Part shown: one piece after another, positions 19,872 to 32,235 of the stretch
Numbering within the stretch: the stretch's first letter is position 1
Layout: every line of letters starts with the position of its first letter
Assembly: GCA_963575745.1 (NCBI GenBank)
Contig: CAUYUJ010020584.1
Coordinates: forward strand, 12,501-59,733
Direction of reading: 5' to 3'
DNA length: 47,233 bases
Origin: Prorocentrum cordatum
Lineage: Eukaryota; Sar; Dinophyceae; Prorocentrales; Prorocentraceae
Notes under the pieces: model-generated
What the model was told of the DNA's origin: nothing
Databases searched by the model: none
Seen by the model: only the letters and a program-made list of their open reading frames with translations
Program-made: the position numbers and the translations under genes

Positions 19872-20230
19872 GATCATCATCAGCATCAGCATCAGCATCA
19901 GCATCATCATCATCATCATCATCATCAGAATCAGCATCATTAGCATCGTCGACATCCTCGACATCTTCGACATCAGCATCATTCACATATTCAGCGCTAT
20001 CATCACCACCCTGATCATCAGTATCAAACATCAACATCAGCATCAGCAGCAGCATTACCATCAGAATCAGCATCACCATCATCAGCATAATCAGCACCAT
20101 ATAATCCTCCTCCTCATCATCAGCATCACCATCGCCATCGTCGTCATGATAATCGTGACCAGCATCATCATCAGCAGCATCAGCATCACCAGCCTCATCA
20201 TCAGCATCATCATAGTCATCATCAGGAGTA
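18905..20230. repeat. (ATC)n microsatellite region
   Basis: About 1.3 kb dominated by CAT/ATC triplets, with CAG, CGT and CAC interruptions. Long pure blocks lie at about 19000-19085, 19195-19245, 19478-19570 and 19826-19925. The poly-His, poly-Ile, poly-Ser, poly-Asp and poly-Met frames are artefacts of the repeat. Confidence 0.97.
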
Positions 20231-20344
20231 TACTCACCACCATTTCCACCCCCAGCATTATCTACAACAACATGATTCAAGACCTCCAAGGGTAGTATCA
20301 TCACCACCGTCTCAAGCGAGGAACCGTTATGAGAATGTGAGAGA

Positions 20345-20550
20345 GAGAGCGAAAAACAGCTTAATTCTTGAGTACATTGCGAAGAACTATCGAGCGAGAG
20401 CTCGACTCCTGAGTGAAGTGTGCGGAAGGCTTGGGCGACAAGTCTAGGCGACAGCGTGTGAATAGTAAAGAAGCTGAAAGCAAGAGCGTAATTCCAGGGC
20501 AAATCGCGAGGACGTTTCGAACGAAAGCGCGATTCATTAGAGGATTGGGG
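20345..20550 (+). repeat. degenerate 41-bp-family units
   Basis: Loose copies of GCGAAGAACTATCGAGCGAG / GCGAGGACGTTTCGAACGA with intervening TTCCTGAGT-like words. Older and more diverged than the array at 27.4 kb. Confidence 0.6.
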
Positions 20551-20900
20551 AGTCCCCACGGATCCGTTGGAATTCCTCTGAATCCTGAGGGGTCTTTCGG
20601 GCTCCGTCGGGATCCTCTGAAACCCAGAAGAATCCGAAAGACTCCTCTGGAGTCCAAAGATATTCATAGGAGTCCGAATTTGCTGGGAATTCACAAAAAC
20701 CCGGTGGAATCCGCAGGAATCCACAGGTTCCCCGAGGACTCCTTCAGAAATCCTCTGGACTCTTGAAAACCCTCGCGGATCCTCAGGAACCCCTAGACAT
20801 TCAGAACATTCCGCACACATCCATAGGTATCCCCTGGAATGCCCAGGGTTCCCCGGGAGTCCAGCCGGATCTCCAGGAATGCTAGGGATACCATAGGAAT
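20550..20900. repeat. degenerate GGAATCC minisatellite (period about 11-13 bp)
   Basis: Dozens of variants of GGAATCC, GGATCC, GGAGTCC and AGGAATCC at intervals of about 11-13 bp on the plus strand, with partly palindromic GGATCC cores. The open frames on both strands are repeat products. Confidence 0.75.
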
Positions 20901-20993
20901 CTCGCAGGTGCAGCGCACCACCCCGATGCGATGCTATGCGCCCTCTCCCTTCTCCCCCCTCCCCCGGAGGGGCGTCTGAAACCCGTCGTTACC

Positions 20994-20998
20994 AACAA

Positions 20999-21069
<71 letters not shown>

Positions 21070-21075
21070 CCAGCA

Positions 21076-21107
<32 letters not shown>

Positions 21108-21113
21108 AGCAGC

Positions 21114-21172
<59 letters not shown>

Positions 21173-21222
21173 ACACAACAACCACAACAATAACAACAAC
21201 AGCAACAACAACAATCACAATC
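20994..21222 (+). repeat. (CAA)n/(CAG)n microsatellite
   Basis: About 230 bp of CAA with CAG and ACC islands near 21070-21110, opening the main modular array and directly preceding B copy 2. Confidence 0.96.
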
Positions 21223-21855
21223 ATGTTAAGACTGTTCGCTCTTACTGGCACGCGTGTCTTGCATTCCGTATACCCCAACCCTCGATACCCGCCCACTTCG
21301 TTTTCGATTGCACCCCTTTTCGGAGGGAATCTCTTCCTCGTCGGCCACTGACTGAAGTGCGAGGAAGTCTCGAGCGAGAGCCCCGTTCCTGAGTTCGGGG
21401 GCCTCTCGGGCCAGGGGCTCTCGGAATACCTATGGAGAAATATCGAACGGGAACCTACCTGAATCACAAGGAAGTCTCCAGAGAGAGAGAGAGAGAGAGA
21501 GCGCCGTTCCTGAGTGCTCTCGGAGTAAATCGTGAGGAAGTATCGAATCGGAGCCCTTGTCGTCGTGGCTGGGCCTCCGCCAACTTGATTGAATTGCAAA
21601 TAAGTCTCGAGCGAGAGTGCTGTTCCTGAGTTCGGGGGCCTCTCTGGCCAGTGTGTCTCGGGGTAAACTGTGACGAAGTATCGAGCGGGAGCCGTTGTCG
21701 TCGTTGCTGGGCCTCCAAGGGCCCACATTCAGGCTCAAGCCAACGCTCGAGCGGGAGCCTCGTTGTCAGAGAAAATGAAGCCGGCGTCGAAGCGAGAGCG
21801 CGCGGAACCGTTTCCAGAGATCAACCGTAACAATTATTCAAAATGAATATTTCAC
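21223..21855 (+). repeat. type B repeat body, copy 2
   Basis: Begins with TGTTAAGACTGTTCGCTCTTA. It contains ACCCTCGATACCCGCCCACTTCG and then CCCCTTTTCGGAGGG. The rest is degenerate units GTCTCGAGCGAGAGC...TTCCTGAGTTCGGGGGCCTC (about 21355-21720). A short (GA)n lies at about 21480-21500. No gene. Confidence 0.8.
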
Positions 21856-21857
21856 AA

Positions 21858-22850
21858 CTCAGCAACAGCAACAACAACAAAAACAACAATCATGTTACCC
21901 TTATACGCGATGCTTGCACACGCAGCATGCGACTACCATGATAACCATCCCCATCATGGGGGCATTATTGTTCAATCGCGGGGGTCCGTTATTCCCATTC
22001 CCAGATCTCCCGCCCAATGAGGTCTTCCAAACGCCTCCTCCGAGGAATCCCGCCTCGAAAATACATGCCCGCGCCCTGCTGCGCCGATGCGAGACCGCCA
22101 GTGGAGCCCCAGCCAAGGGTAAAGCACAAGGAAATATCGAGCGACAGGATTGGTTTGGTGGGGATGTGGGCTGTCGGCGGCGAAGCAAGGACCTGGCCCT
22201 GAATATGAAGGGAAGAAGTCTCGAGCAGGGGTGCTGTTGTTGCTGGGAGCGGCGCAAATGCAGAGGAAAGTTGGCGCTAGTCCAGCGTAAAACAAAACGA
22301 AGTCTCGAGCGGGAGCGCTAGTTCTGTTGGGACGGCGGTTGTCGGCGGCGAGGAGGAACACCGCCTTGAGTAAGGAGGGAAGATGTCTCGAGACGGTTTT
22401 GTCGGGACGGGGGCTGTCGGCGGCGAGGAAAAGTACCGTCCTCAGGAAAAAAAGAAAAGTCTCGAGTGGGAGCGTTGTTTTTGCTGGGGGCGGCGCCCAT
22501 TGAAAAGAGAGTCGGGCGCCAGTCCAGCGTAAAACGGGAGGAAGAATCGGGCGGGGGCGTCGGTTTTGATGCGGCGGCGGCTTTCGGCGGCGAGCAAGAA
22601 CACCGGCTCTGAGTAAGAAAGGAGGAAGTCTTGAGCGGGAACGTTGTTTTTGCAGGGGGCGGCGCCGATGAACGAAAGAGTGGCGCGCCAGTCCAAAGTA
22701 AAATGAGAAGAAGTCTCGAGTGGGAGCGTTGGTTTTGTTGGGGCGGAGGTTTTCGGCGGCGACCAAGAGCACGGCTCTGAGTAATAAACCGGAAGTCTCG
22801 ACCAGGAGCGTTGTTGTTGTTGGGGGGCCCGTTTTGGCGCCCAACAAGAA
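21858..22850 (+). repeat. type B-like body, copy 3, with an 83-bp array
   Basis: Follows a short interrupted CAA tract (21858-21890). The start, TCATGTTACCCTTATACGCG, differs from other B copies. The body is a tandem array in which GTCTCGAGTGGGAGCG-like landmarks fall at 22459, 22628, 22713 and 22796 (spacings 169, 85, 83). Two monomer types alternate: one with GTTTTTGC-GGGGGCGGCG, the other with GGTTTTG-GGCGG-TTTCGGCGGCG. Confidence 0.78.
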
Positions 22851-23080
22851 GTTTAAGACCGTTCGCCCTTATATGCTCGAGTGTCCAATAACGCGTATTT
22901 CCCAAACCCTCGATACCCGCCCTCTTCGTTTTCGATCGACCCCCTTTTGGGGGGTATACCTTTCTTCCCTGCAGGCCGGGCACCGGCAAGCGGCGGGGCG
23001 GCCGCGGACCGTCGCGCTGATCGGCGGGGCGGCCGCGGACCGTCGGCCCGACCCCAAGAGGGACGGACAGGGGACCGACC

Positions 23081-23113
<33 letters not shown>

Positions 23114-23118
23114 TCGAA

Positions 23119-23167
<49 letters not shown>

Positions 23168-23847
23168 AGCAAAAGCGAGAGCGAGAGAGAACGACAGCAG
23201 GGCCACAAAGGGCACGAAGTAGGCCACGAAGGGCGACAGCGGGGACACGAAGGAAATGCGTATGGGGCCACGAAGAGCGCGAACGAGCGGGGGCCACGAA
23301 GTGCAGATAATGCGGGGCCACAGAAGGCAACTATGGGGCCACTGAGGGTAGCAACTGGGCCACGTAGGACAGTGAGGGGGACACAAATGGCGACAGCGGG
23401 GCCACGAAGGGCATGCACATGGGGCCACAACGGGCGCGACTCCTGGGTGCCTGGGTGTCGGGAGCGCGGCGCTTGGGCAAATTGCAAGAAATTCCAACGC
23501 AAGGCTATTCTTCAGTAAGTTGCAAGCAAGTCTCCAGCGAGAGCGCGACTCCAGAGCGCCGGGAGAGCGATTCCTGAATAAATTGTAAGGAAGTCCCAAG
23601 CGAGAGCGCGATTCCTGAATAAAATGCGAAGGAGTCTCGGGCGGGAGCGGGGGTCCTGCCTAAATTGTAAGGACGTCTCAGGCGGGAGCCGTTGTTGTTG
23701 TGACCCGGGGGCCAGGGACCCAGTTTGAGCAGGGAGACTTCCCCTGTCAAAAAACAAGGTGCGAGCGACGAGGGGCACACTTTGATGGAGAAAAAAGTAT
23801 GCACCGGTGGGGGGATCAACAATAATTATTCTTATGAAATGAGAATT
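22851..23847 (+). repeat. type B repeat body, copy 4 (near-identical to copy 5)
   Basis: Starts with GTTTAAGACCGTTCGCCCTTA. Then come the Asp-box-like text CCCGCCCTCTTCGTTTTCGATCG, the CCCCCTTTTGGGGGG palindrome-like block, two GGCGGGGCGGCCGCGGACCG copies, and a (GAC)n tract (about 23080-23168). Next is a GGGGCCACGAAGGGC repeat zone (about 23195-23440), 41-bp units (23505-23690) and the junction module. Collinear with 25929-26927. Confidence 0.88.
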
Positions 23848-23848
23848 C

Positions 23849-23880
<32 letters not shown>
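23848..23880 (+). repeat. (CAA)11 linker
   Basis: Pure CAA tract between B copy 4 and A copy 4. Confidence 0.9.
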
Positions 23881-23881
<1 letters not shown>

Positions 23882-24691
23882 CATTTTACCCGAACGCGTG
23901 GTGTTCTCCCCAGTGCCAGGGTTTTCATACGACACCAGGCAATACCCCCACTTCGTGGGGGGGCATTACAAGCTCTACCAAATATCCAAACGACTCTTCG
24001 CGACCACCCAAACCCAGCTTCCCGCCCTATGACGTTGGGACACTTCACTTCGTGGCGTGCGGACGACCGTGGCTACTACACTGGCGTGGGGTACACACCC
24101 ACAGAACTTGGTCACTTATTCGGGGCGCGCATGTGCCCAGCATGGTGCAATTGTGCCATACAATACATAATACAGAGAGACGAATGTGTCCCGCATGGTA
24201 TTATTTGACAGGGATGATGGCCCTGGCAGGTGCGCAACCGTTGTCGCAGAAGTTCGAAAAAGTTGCTCGCAAAAGCCCGTTTGACAGAAATGTTTAAAAA
24301 GTGTTGGGTTTCCTACGAATCCGCAAGAGCGCGCGGGATGAGATTTTGACATTTTTTTGTTGAAAAACCATTGGTTTTTTGATGTTTTTATGTTAAAATC
24401 GCTCCGAACACTAAGCTTTTGGAAGGATTTCGTCTTGCGCGCGCGAATGTCCACTTTACCTTATTTTTTGCAAGGGATTCTTGAAATTTGATTATATTAG
24501 AACAAGAAATGTCATTTTATAGTGTTTTTTGCAAGGGAAAGCGGATTACAACAAAACAACCGGATCTGGATCACATCGTTTTACCTGAGGCTTCCTCACG
24601 AAAATGATGAAAATGTGGCTGCGGCCTAGGCGCGGCGGGGGGGCGCGCACCAGGGGCCCAACAATAATTATTCTTTAGAATTAATAATGTT
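23881..24691 (+). repeat. type A repeat body, copy 4 (short form)
   Basis: Starts with TCATTTTACCCGAACG. Hairpin at 23945-23961, one 250-bp unit (CTTGCGCGCG near 24433), and the GCGGCCTAGG end. Closely similar to copies 2 and 5. Confidence 0.88.
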
Positions 24692-24692
24692 C

Positions 24693-24760
<68 letters not shown>
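24692..24760 (+). repeat. (CAA)23 linker
   Basis: Pure CAA tract between A copies 4 and 5, preceded by the CAACAATAATTATTCTTTAG motif. Confidence 0.95.
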
Positions 24761-24761
<1 letters not shown>

Positions 24762-25907
24762 CATTTTACCCGAACGCGTGGTGTTCTCCCCAGTGCCAGG
24801 GTTTTCATACGACACCAGGCAATACCCCCACTTCGTGGGGGGGCATTACAAGCTCTACCAAATATCCAAACGACTCTTCGCGACCACCCAAACCCAGCTT
24901 CCCGCCCTATGACGTTGGGACACTTCACTTCGTGGCGTGCGGACGACCGTGGCTACTACACTGGCGTGGGGTACACACCCACAGAACTTGGTCACTTATT
25001 CGGGGCGCGCATGTGCCCAGCATGGTGCACGTTTTATTCTCGGCGGCCGAGGGCGCAACCTATGACGCAACCAATAGGGGGGCGTTTTATTCTCGGCGGC
25101 CGAGGGCGCAACATATGGCGCAACCGCAAAGGATTCTGGCCCCTGGCAGGCGCGCGAACCCCGTTGCAAGAGCGTGCGAAAGTAGCTCGCGCGAGCTCAT
25201 GTAACATAAATGTTGGAAAACCATTGTTTTTTTTAGGATTCGGACAGCGCGCGCGGGTGGAAATTTTGAAAAGTCGTGCAGGTGTTTTTCGAGGACCTAC
25301 GGTGCGATTCGTGTGATTTTATGATGCGCGGTGCTAAAATTCTTAAGAACCCAATGGTTTTTGGAGATTTCGGCGTGCGCGCGCGAAGAAAAAACGAATG
25401 TGTCCCGCATGGTATTATTTGACAGGGATGATGGCCCTGGCAGGTGCGCAACCGTTGTCGCAGAAGTTCGAAAAAGTTGCTCGCAAAAGCCCGTTTGACA
25501 GAAATGTTTAAAAAGTGTTGGGTTTCCTACGAATCCGCAAGAGCGCGCGGGATGAGATTTTGACATTTTTTTGTTGAAAAACCATTGGTTTTTTTATGTT
25601 TTTATGTTAAAATCGCTCCGAACACTAAGCTTTTGGAAGGATTTCGTCTTGCGCGCGCGAATGTCCACTTTACCTTATTTTTTGCAAGGGATTCTTGAAA
25701 TTTGATTATATTAGAACAAGAAATGTCATTTTATAGTGTTTTTTGCAAGGGAAAACGGATTACAACAAAACAACCTGATCTGGATGACATCGAATTACCT
25801 GAGGCTTCCTCACGAAAATGATGAAAACGTGGCTGCGGCCTAGGCGCGGCGGGGGGGGCGCGCACCAGGGGGCCCAACAATAATTATTCTTTAGAATTAA
25901 TAATGTT
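24761..25907 (+). repeat. type A repeat body, copy 5 (long form with insertion)
   Basis: As copy 4, with the hairpin at 24825-24841, but with about 340 bp of extra sequence. This includes two tandem copies of GTTTTATTCTCGGCGGCCGA (near 25029 and 25083) and the AGCTCGCGCGAGCT palindrome near 25184. The following CAA tract is decayed to AAAACAAAAACAACAA. Confidence 0.85.
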
Positions 25908-25928
25908 CAAAAACAAAAACAACAATAA

Positions 25929-26174
25929 GTTTAAGACTGTTCGCCCTTATATGCTCGAGTGTCCAATAACGCGTATTTCCCAAACCCTCGATACCCGCCC
26001 TCTTCGTTTTCGATCGAACCCCTTTTGGGGGGTATACCTTTCTTCCCTGCAGGCCGGGCCCCGGCAAGCGGCGGGGCGGCCGCGGACCGTCGGCCTGGCC
26101 AGCGGCAGCGCTGATCGGCGGGGCGGCCGCGGACCGTCGACCCAACCCCAAGAGGGACGGACAGGGGACCGACC

Positions 26175-26216
<42 letters not shown>

Positions 26217-26927
26217 TCGAAGACGACGGCGACGACGGCGCCGACGAGCAAAAGCGAAAGCGAGAGAAAACGACAGCAGGGCCACGAAAGGCACGAAGTA
26301 GGCCACGAAGGGCGACAGTGGGGACACGAAGGGAATGCGTATGGGGCCACGAAGAGTGCGAACGAGCGGGGGCCACGAAGTGCAGATAGTGCGGGGCCAC
26401 AGTAGGCAACTATGGGGCCACTGAGGGTAGCAACTGGGCCACGTAGGACAGTGAGGGGGACACAAATGGCGACAGCGGGGCCACGAAGGGCACGCACATG
26501 GGAACACAACGGGCGCGACTCCTGGGTGCCTGGGTGTCGGGAACGCGGCGCTTGAGCAAATTGCAGGAAATTCCAACGCAAGATTTTTCTTCTGTAAGTT
26601 GCAAGCAAGTCTCCAGCGAGAGCGCGACTCCAGAGCTCTGGGAGAGCGATTCCTGAATAAATTGTAAGGAAGTCCCAAACGAAAGCGCGACTCCTGAATA
26701 AAATGCGAGGGAGTCTCGGGCGGGAGCGGGGGTCCTGCCTAAATTGTAAGGAAGCTCAGGCGGGAGCCGTTGTTGTTGTAACCCGGGGGCCAGGGGGCCG
26801 GTTTGAGCAGGAAGACTTTCCCTGACAAAAAACAGGGCGCGAGCGTCGAGGGACACACTTTGATTGAGAAAAAAATATGCACCGGTGGGGGGGATCAACA
26901 ATAATTATTCTTCAGAAATGAAAATTC
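25929..26927 (+). repeat. type B repeat body, copy 5
   Basis: Collinear with copy 4 over about 1 kb with scattered substitutions. One visible difference is about 25 extra bases (CCTGGCCAGCGGCAG region, near 26095) between the two GGCGGGGCGGCCGCGG copies. The junction stem CCCTG...CAGGG lies at 26820-26837. Confidence 0.88.
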
Positions 26928-26960
26928 AACCACAACAACAACAACAACAACAACAACAAC
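26928..26960 (+). repeat. (CAA)n linker
   Basis: Short CAA tract, with one CCA, between B copies 5 and 6. Confidence 0.9.
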
Positions 26961-27918
26961 CATTTTAAGGCTGTACGCTCTTACTTGCCCGCGAGTCATT
27001 CAACACGTATACCCTACACCCTCGATACCCGCCCTCTTCGTCTTCGATCACACCCCTTTCGGGGGGATTATTTCTCTTTGCTGGGGCCGGCGGGCTTAGA
27101 CGTACGGGCAAACCGGAACGGGCGGACAATCCTTCGGGGGCGTACATCTCTCTGCCCGCCATTGGAATTGGCGCGGGCCCTGCAAGAGGAGGAGGGGAAG
27201 AACGAGGGAGAGTGGGAGGAAGGGGAGGGGGAAGGACGAAGGAAGAGGGAAGATACCACGTTGTGAAGGCGTCCTTGGCGCGTGCGTGGTTCCTGAGCGC
27301 CGAAACGCAATTCCAAAATAATTTGTGAGGACGTCGCACGCGAGAGCGCAGTCCTGAGTACATTGTGAAGAAATCTCAAGCGGAAGCGGGGGCCCTGACT
27401 AAGTTGCGAGGAAGTCTCAAGCGGGAGCGCCGTTCCTGAGCAAATTGCACGGAAGTCTCAGGCGGGAGCGGGGGTCCTCACTAAATTGCGAGCAAGTCTC
27501 AGGCGGGAGCGCCGTTCCTGAGTCAATTGCGCGGAAATGTCAGGCAGGAGCGGGGGTCCTGACTAAAATTCGAAGAAGTCTCAGGCGGGAGCGCCGTTCC
27601 CACGTAAATTGCACGGAAGTCTCAGGCGGGAGCGGGGGTCTTGATTACATTGCGAGGAAGTCTCAAACGGGAGCGCCTTTCCTGAGTAAATTGCGCGGAA
27701 GTCTCAGGCGGGAGCGGGGGTCCTGAGTTAAAACCGATGAAGTCTCAGGCGGGAGCCGTTGTTGTTGTAGCCTGGGGGGCAGGGGCACAGTTTGAGCAGG
27801 AAGACTTTCCTTGAGAAAAAACCAAGTGCGAGCCCCGGGGGTGGCACTTCAATCGAAAAAAATCAATGTGCACCGGTGGGGGGGGATCAACAATAATTAT
27901 TCTTCAAGAATGAGAGTT
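26961..27918 (+). repeat. type B repeat body, copy 6, with the cleanest 41-bp array
   Basis: Starts with CATTTTAAGGCTGTACGCTC. After the B-specific head and a GA-rich patch (27185-27255) comes a tandem array (about 27280-27750) with an exact 41-bp period: monomer starts at 27406, 27447, 27488 and 27529. Two monomer types alternate (GCGCCGTTCC and GCGGGGGTCC), giving an 82-bp higher-order unit. It ends in GTTGTTGTTGT (27758) and the junction module. Confidence 0.9.
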
Positions 27919-29174
<1,256 letters not shown>

Positions 29175-29181
29175 CAACATC

Positions 29182-29250
<69 letters not shown>

Positions 29251-29256
29251 AACAAT
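29175..29256 (+). repeat. (CAA)n tract closing the modular array
   Basis: Last CAA tract. The sequence to its right (CCGCACCGCGG...) matches neither body type, so this is the right edge of the array. Confidence 0.92.
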
Positions 29257-29495
29257 CCGCACCGCGGAAACTCCCTTCAGCCACGAGCCCCAGGGACAAC
29301 GAAAGACTGTTCGTACCCCGCACTCCGACGATAAGACAATCCTACGATAAGGCACCCAGGGGGTGCACTCGGCGTCGGCACAATGGCTGTGGAGGAGAGG
29401 CACTGCCGGGAAGCAGCGCCTGGTCAGGCCGAGGCGTCGGGCAGGGGGCCCAGCCGTCAGGGCGGGAGAAGAAGAGCGGTGCAGTACGGGTGAGA

Positions 29496-29530
<35 letters not shown>

Positions 29531-31060
29531 TTTCGGCGTCGCGGCCCCCGCGCGAAGCGGCAGGGCGTCGAAAGCGCGTGTAAGGCCGAGCCCTCCAGCC
29601 GCTCCGAGCGAGCAGCGCCGCGGCCAGCAATAAGTCACACAAACAAGCGCACACATGTTGTTCGGGTCTGCGGCCGCTTGGCTCAAGCAGCGCTCGCGCG
29701 ACGGAGGGGCGCCGCCGAGGCGACCTGAGGTACCAAAGCAGGCGCGGCAGGAGGCGGAGGGGACGCGAGGGAAAGGGGAGCCCGCGATCAGAACATGTAG
29801 TGCTTCAGCGCGAGTGCCAGAAGCGACACACATACACTTTTGAGTCTGCGGCTAGGGAGAGTCACCGCGCTGGCGAGGAAGCGAAACGGGGCTGCCGCGA
29901 AGCGAACTCTGCCAGAAACAGCGAAACGACGAACGAGAGCAGGAAAAAAACGGGACGGAGCCGCTCGGGGGAACGGGTCGTTCCCAAGGGCGCGTGGCGC
30001 GGCCGTCACCGTCGCTGAGGGGCGGCCGGCAGCAGCAGCGGGGCTGGGGCCCAGGGGCCAGCGGCGGCGGGGGCGGATGTTGACCAGGCCAGCCGGCAGG
30101 GGCGCGTGTAGCGAACAGTCGGAGAAGTGCCAGTGTCCCAGGGGTGGGGATGGCGGAGCCCCCCTGCAAAGGGCAGAGGGGGCGAGGGGACGCGCGGGCG
30201 GCAAGACCAGCCCAGGCGCCGAGGCGGGGAGGTATGCGACCAGCAGGCCAGAGAGGCACGTGCGCGCCGCTGACCACCCTGCGGAGCCGCAAGGCACGCC
30301 ATGACGAAGGCACGAGGGCGGGCCCCAAACAGGTGCAGTCACGGTGTAGACGGGCCCCCCCTGTTGGGGTGAACAGGGTGGGCACGCAGCGGGGGAAAGC
30401 AGAGGCCACGGCGGTGGGCAAGCGTGCCGGAGGCCCGCCTGGGGCTGTGGAGGAAGAGGAGGCCCGCGACAAACATGCACACGCGCACAGCGCGGGGCAC
30501 AGCTGCACGCTGCGACACACCCAGCGGCGCGAGGTGCTCGCGCACGCACACTCGACAGCATCTGGGGAACGAGGAACCGAGATACCTGCCTGCAGGGCGG
30601 CGGCCCTGGTCCTGGATCGCCTTCTCCGTCAGGAACTGGGGCTTGCCAGGCTTGGTGAGCTGGCTGATAGTCTGACGGCGTGCACGCAGGGGAGACCATA
30701 TCATCAGAGAAGATGCACCATGGCAGCACGAGAAGTCTGCACGACGAAAACGACATCTGTGCCAGTCGAGCTCTCCAAGCGGGGAAGATTATTTCAAACC
30801 TCCGATGTAACGATCTGTTTGCGATATGGGCCCTCAGAACTCCCAATCCCGATCTCTGGGACCAGTTTCACGGCGCGGGGCGATATCTGCGGGTCCTGGG
30901 GCCCAAGAGATGGCCCCCAGCGGTAAAACAAAACTAGCATATAAAGCGCCACCATTTATACGAGGCGCCTGGCAGTCTGGGAAGGTCGTGCCACATGTCG
31001 CACGAGAGTGCCGACGGGCAGGATCGCGTACCCGGTCTGCAAGGGGTAAGCCTGGCTCCT
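29257..31060. other. GC-rich region, no gene supported
   Basis: About 1.8 kb of GC-rich DNA with long open frames on both strands (for example 30846-29788 minus and 30144-30926 plus). None has a recognisable domain, and both strands stay open, as expected from composition. Includes an (AC)n tract at 29501-29527. A gene could be hidden here, but I cannot point to one. Confidence 0.5.
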
Positions 31061-31067
31061 CCAACTC

Positions 31068-31131
31068 AAACTCCTCCTCCTCCTCCTCCTGCTCCTCCTC
31101 CTCCTCCTCCTCCTCCTCCTCCTCCTCCTCC
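31068..31131. repeat. (CCT)n tract
   Basis: Short polypyrimidine triplet repeat. Confidence 0.9.
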
Positions 31132-31189
31132 CACCGCTTCACGATTCTCACCATTCTCCCACCATTAATCCTCCCTCCTTCACCCTCCC

Positions 31190-31594
31190 CCCTTACTCCT
31201 CGAAAGCAAATGGCGCAGCGGGCGATGGGCGGAGCGGGCGAAGCAGACGGAGCGGGCAGGGGGCGACAAGGGCTGCGCGGGCCTGGTACACGTTCATGAC
31301 GTTCCCGCGGCCTCTCGTGAGCCTCAGCAGACCAAAGATGCCTGGCTGCATGAACACGGTCCCTGGACGCGCGCGCATCAGCGGGGCGCAAGAGGGAGCA
31401 GGGCGAGGGGGGCGGACTTCTAGTAATGGCGCGCAGAAGCTTTCTGCCACTATCAGGACAACAAAGTTTTCTGAGTTTGAGCCTTCAGTCCCATTTCGGA
31501 GCCGGGGGCCAACAAAAAGCAACCCACGGCACGACGCACGAGATCCATACGAACGCAGTAGGTCGAAAGAGCTAGGGCCCAACGCATTGAACAC
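31190..31594 (-). other. coding-like minus-strand frame, unrecognised
   Basis: An open minus-strand frame with a fairly hydrophobic, non-repetitive reading (NSENFVVLIVAESFCAPLLE, GTVFMQPGIFGLLRLTRG). The plus strand is also open across the same span (from 31296), so neither can be preferred. No family recognised. Confidence 0.2.
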
Positions 31595-31792
31595 AACAAA
31601 GCAGGGCGGCTATGACCGCTCGATACATGAAAATGCGATGAATAGTGTGGGGCCTGCTATGTCCCTGAACGCCTCGCCAGGGAAAGTCAGGCCACACCGT
31701 TCCCCCTTCACGCGCGCACTCTCACGAGTCAACCCGCCGAAGGTAAGAGGACGACGAACGCGCCACGTTGCACGAGGTCGGAGTCGGAGAGA

Positions 31793-31838
31793 GGAGGAGG
31801 AGGAGGAGGAGGAGGAGGAGGAGGAGGAGGAGGAGGAT
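31793..31838. repeat. (GGA)n tract
   Basis: Polypurine triplet repeat directly abutting the first unit of the 89-bp array. Confidence 0.9.
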
Positions 31839-31850
31839 GATCTGCGGGTA

Positions 31851-32235
31851 ACCATGCGAACTCGACCCGGGGCACGCAAGGTGCAACAGGTGTGCCAAAA
31901 TTGGGCGGGTAACCATGCGAACCCTGCCACTGGGGCTGTCGGTGGAACTCCCTATGGCGGGCACGAGACAGGTGAGCGGTGTGACAAAATGGGGCGGATA
32001 ACCATGCGAATCCTGCAGAGGGGGCCTTCGGTGGAGCTTCCAATGGCGGGCACGAAACAGGTGAGCGGTGTGACAAAATGGGGCGGGCAACCATGCGAAC
32101 CCTGTCACTGGGGCCTTCGGTGGAGCTTCCAATGGAGGGCACGAGACAGGTGAGGAGTGCGCGGGTAACCATGCGAACCCCGCCGCTGGGGCCTTCGGTG
32201 GAGCTCCGCAGGAGGCGACGAAACGCGGGAGGGGC
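31851..32235 (+). repeat. 89-bp tandem repeat, array 1
   Basis: ACCATGCGAA recurs at 31851, 31912, 32001, 32090 and 32168 (spacings 61, 89, 89, 78). Each unit contains GGGGCCTTCGGTGGAGCTYC or a close variant, then GGGCACGARACAGGTGAGCG. The shorter spacings are internally deleted units. Confidence 0.88.

Noticed and set aside
18523-20820. Poly-His, poly-Ile and poly-Asp proteins of 250-350 codons
   Set aside because: They are the (ATC)n microsatellite read in different frames.
29680-29700. Dinoflagellate spliced-leader relic
   Set aside because: Only the 10 bases TTGGCTCAAG match the known leader end. The preceding bases do not continue the match, so chance is likely.
29788-30846. 352-codon minus-strand frame
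   Set aside because: Pro/Ala/Arg-rich, no recognisable domain, non-ATG upstream extension possible, and a 260-codon frame is open on the other strand.
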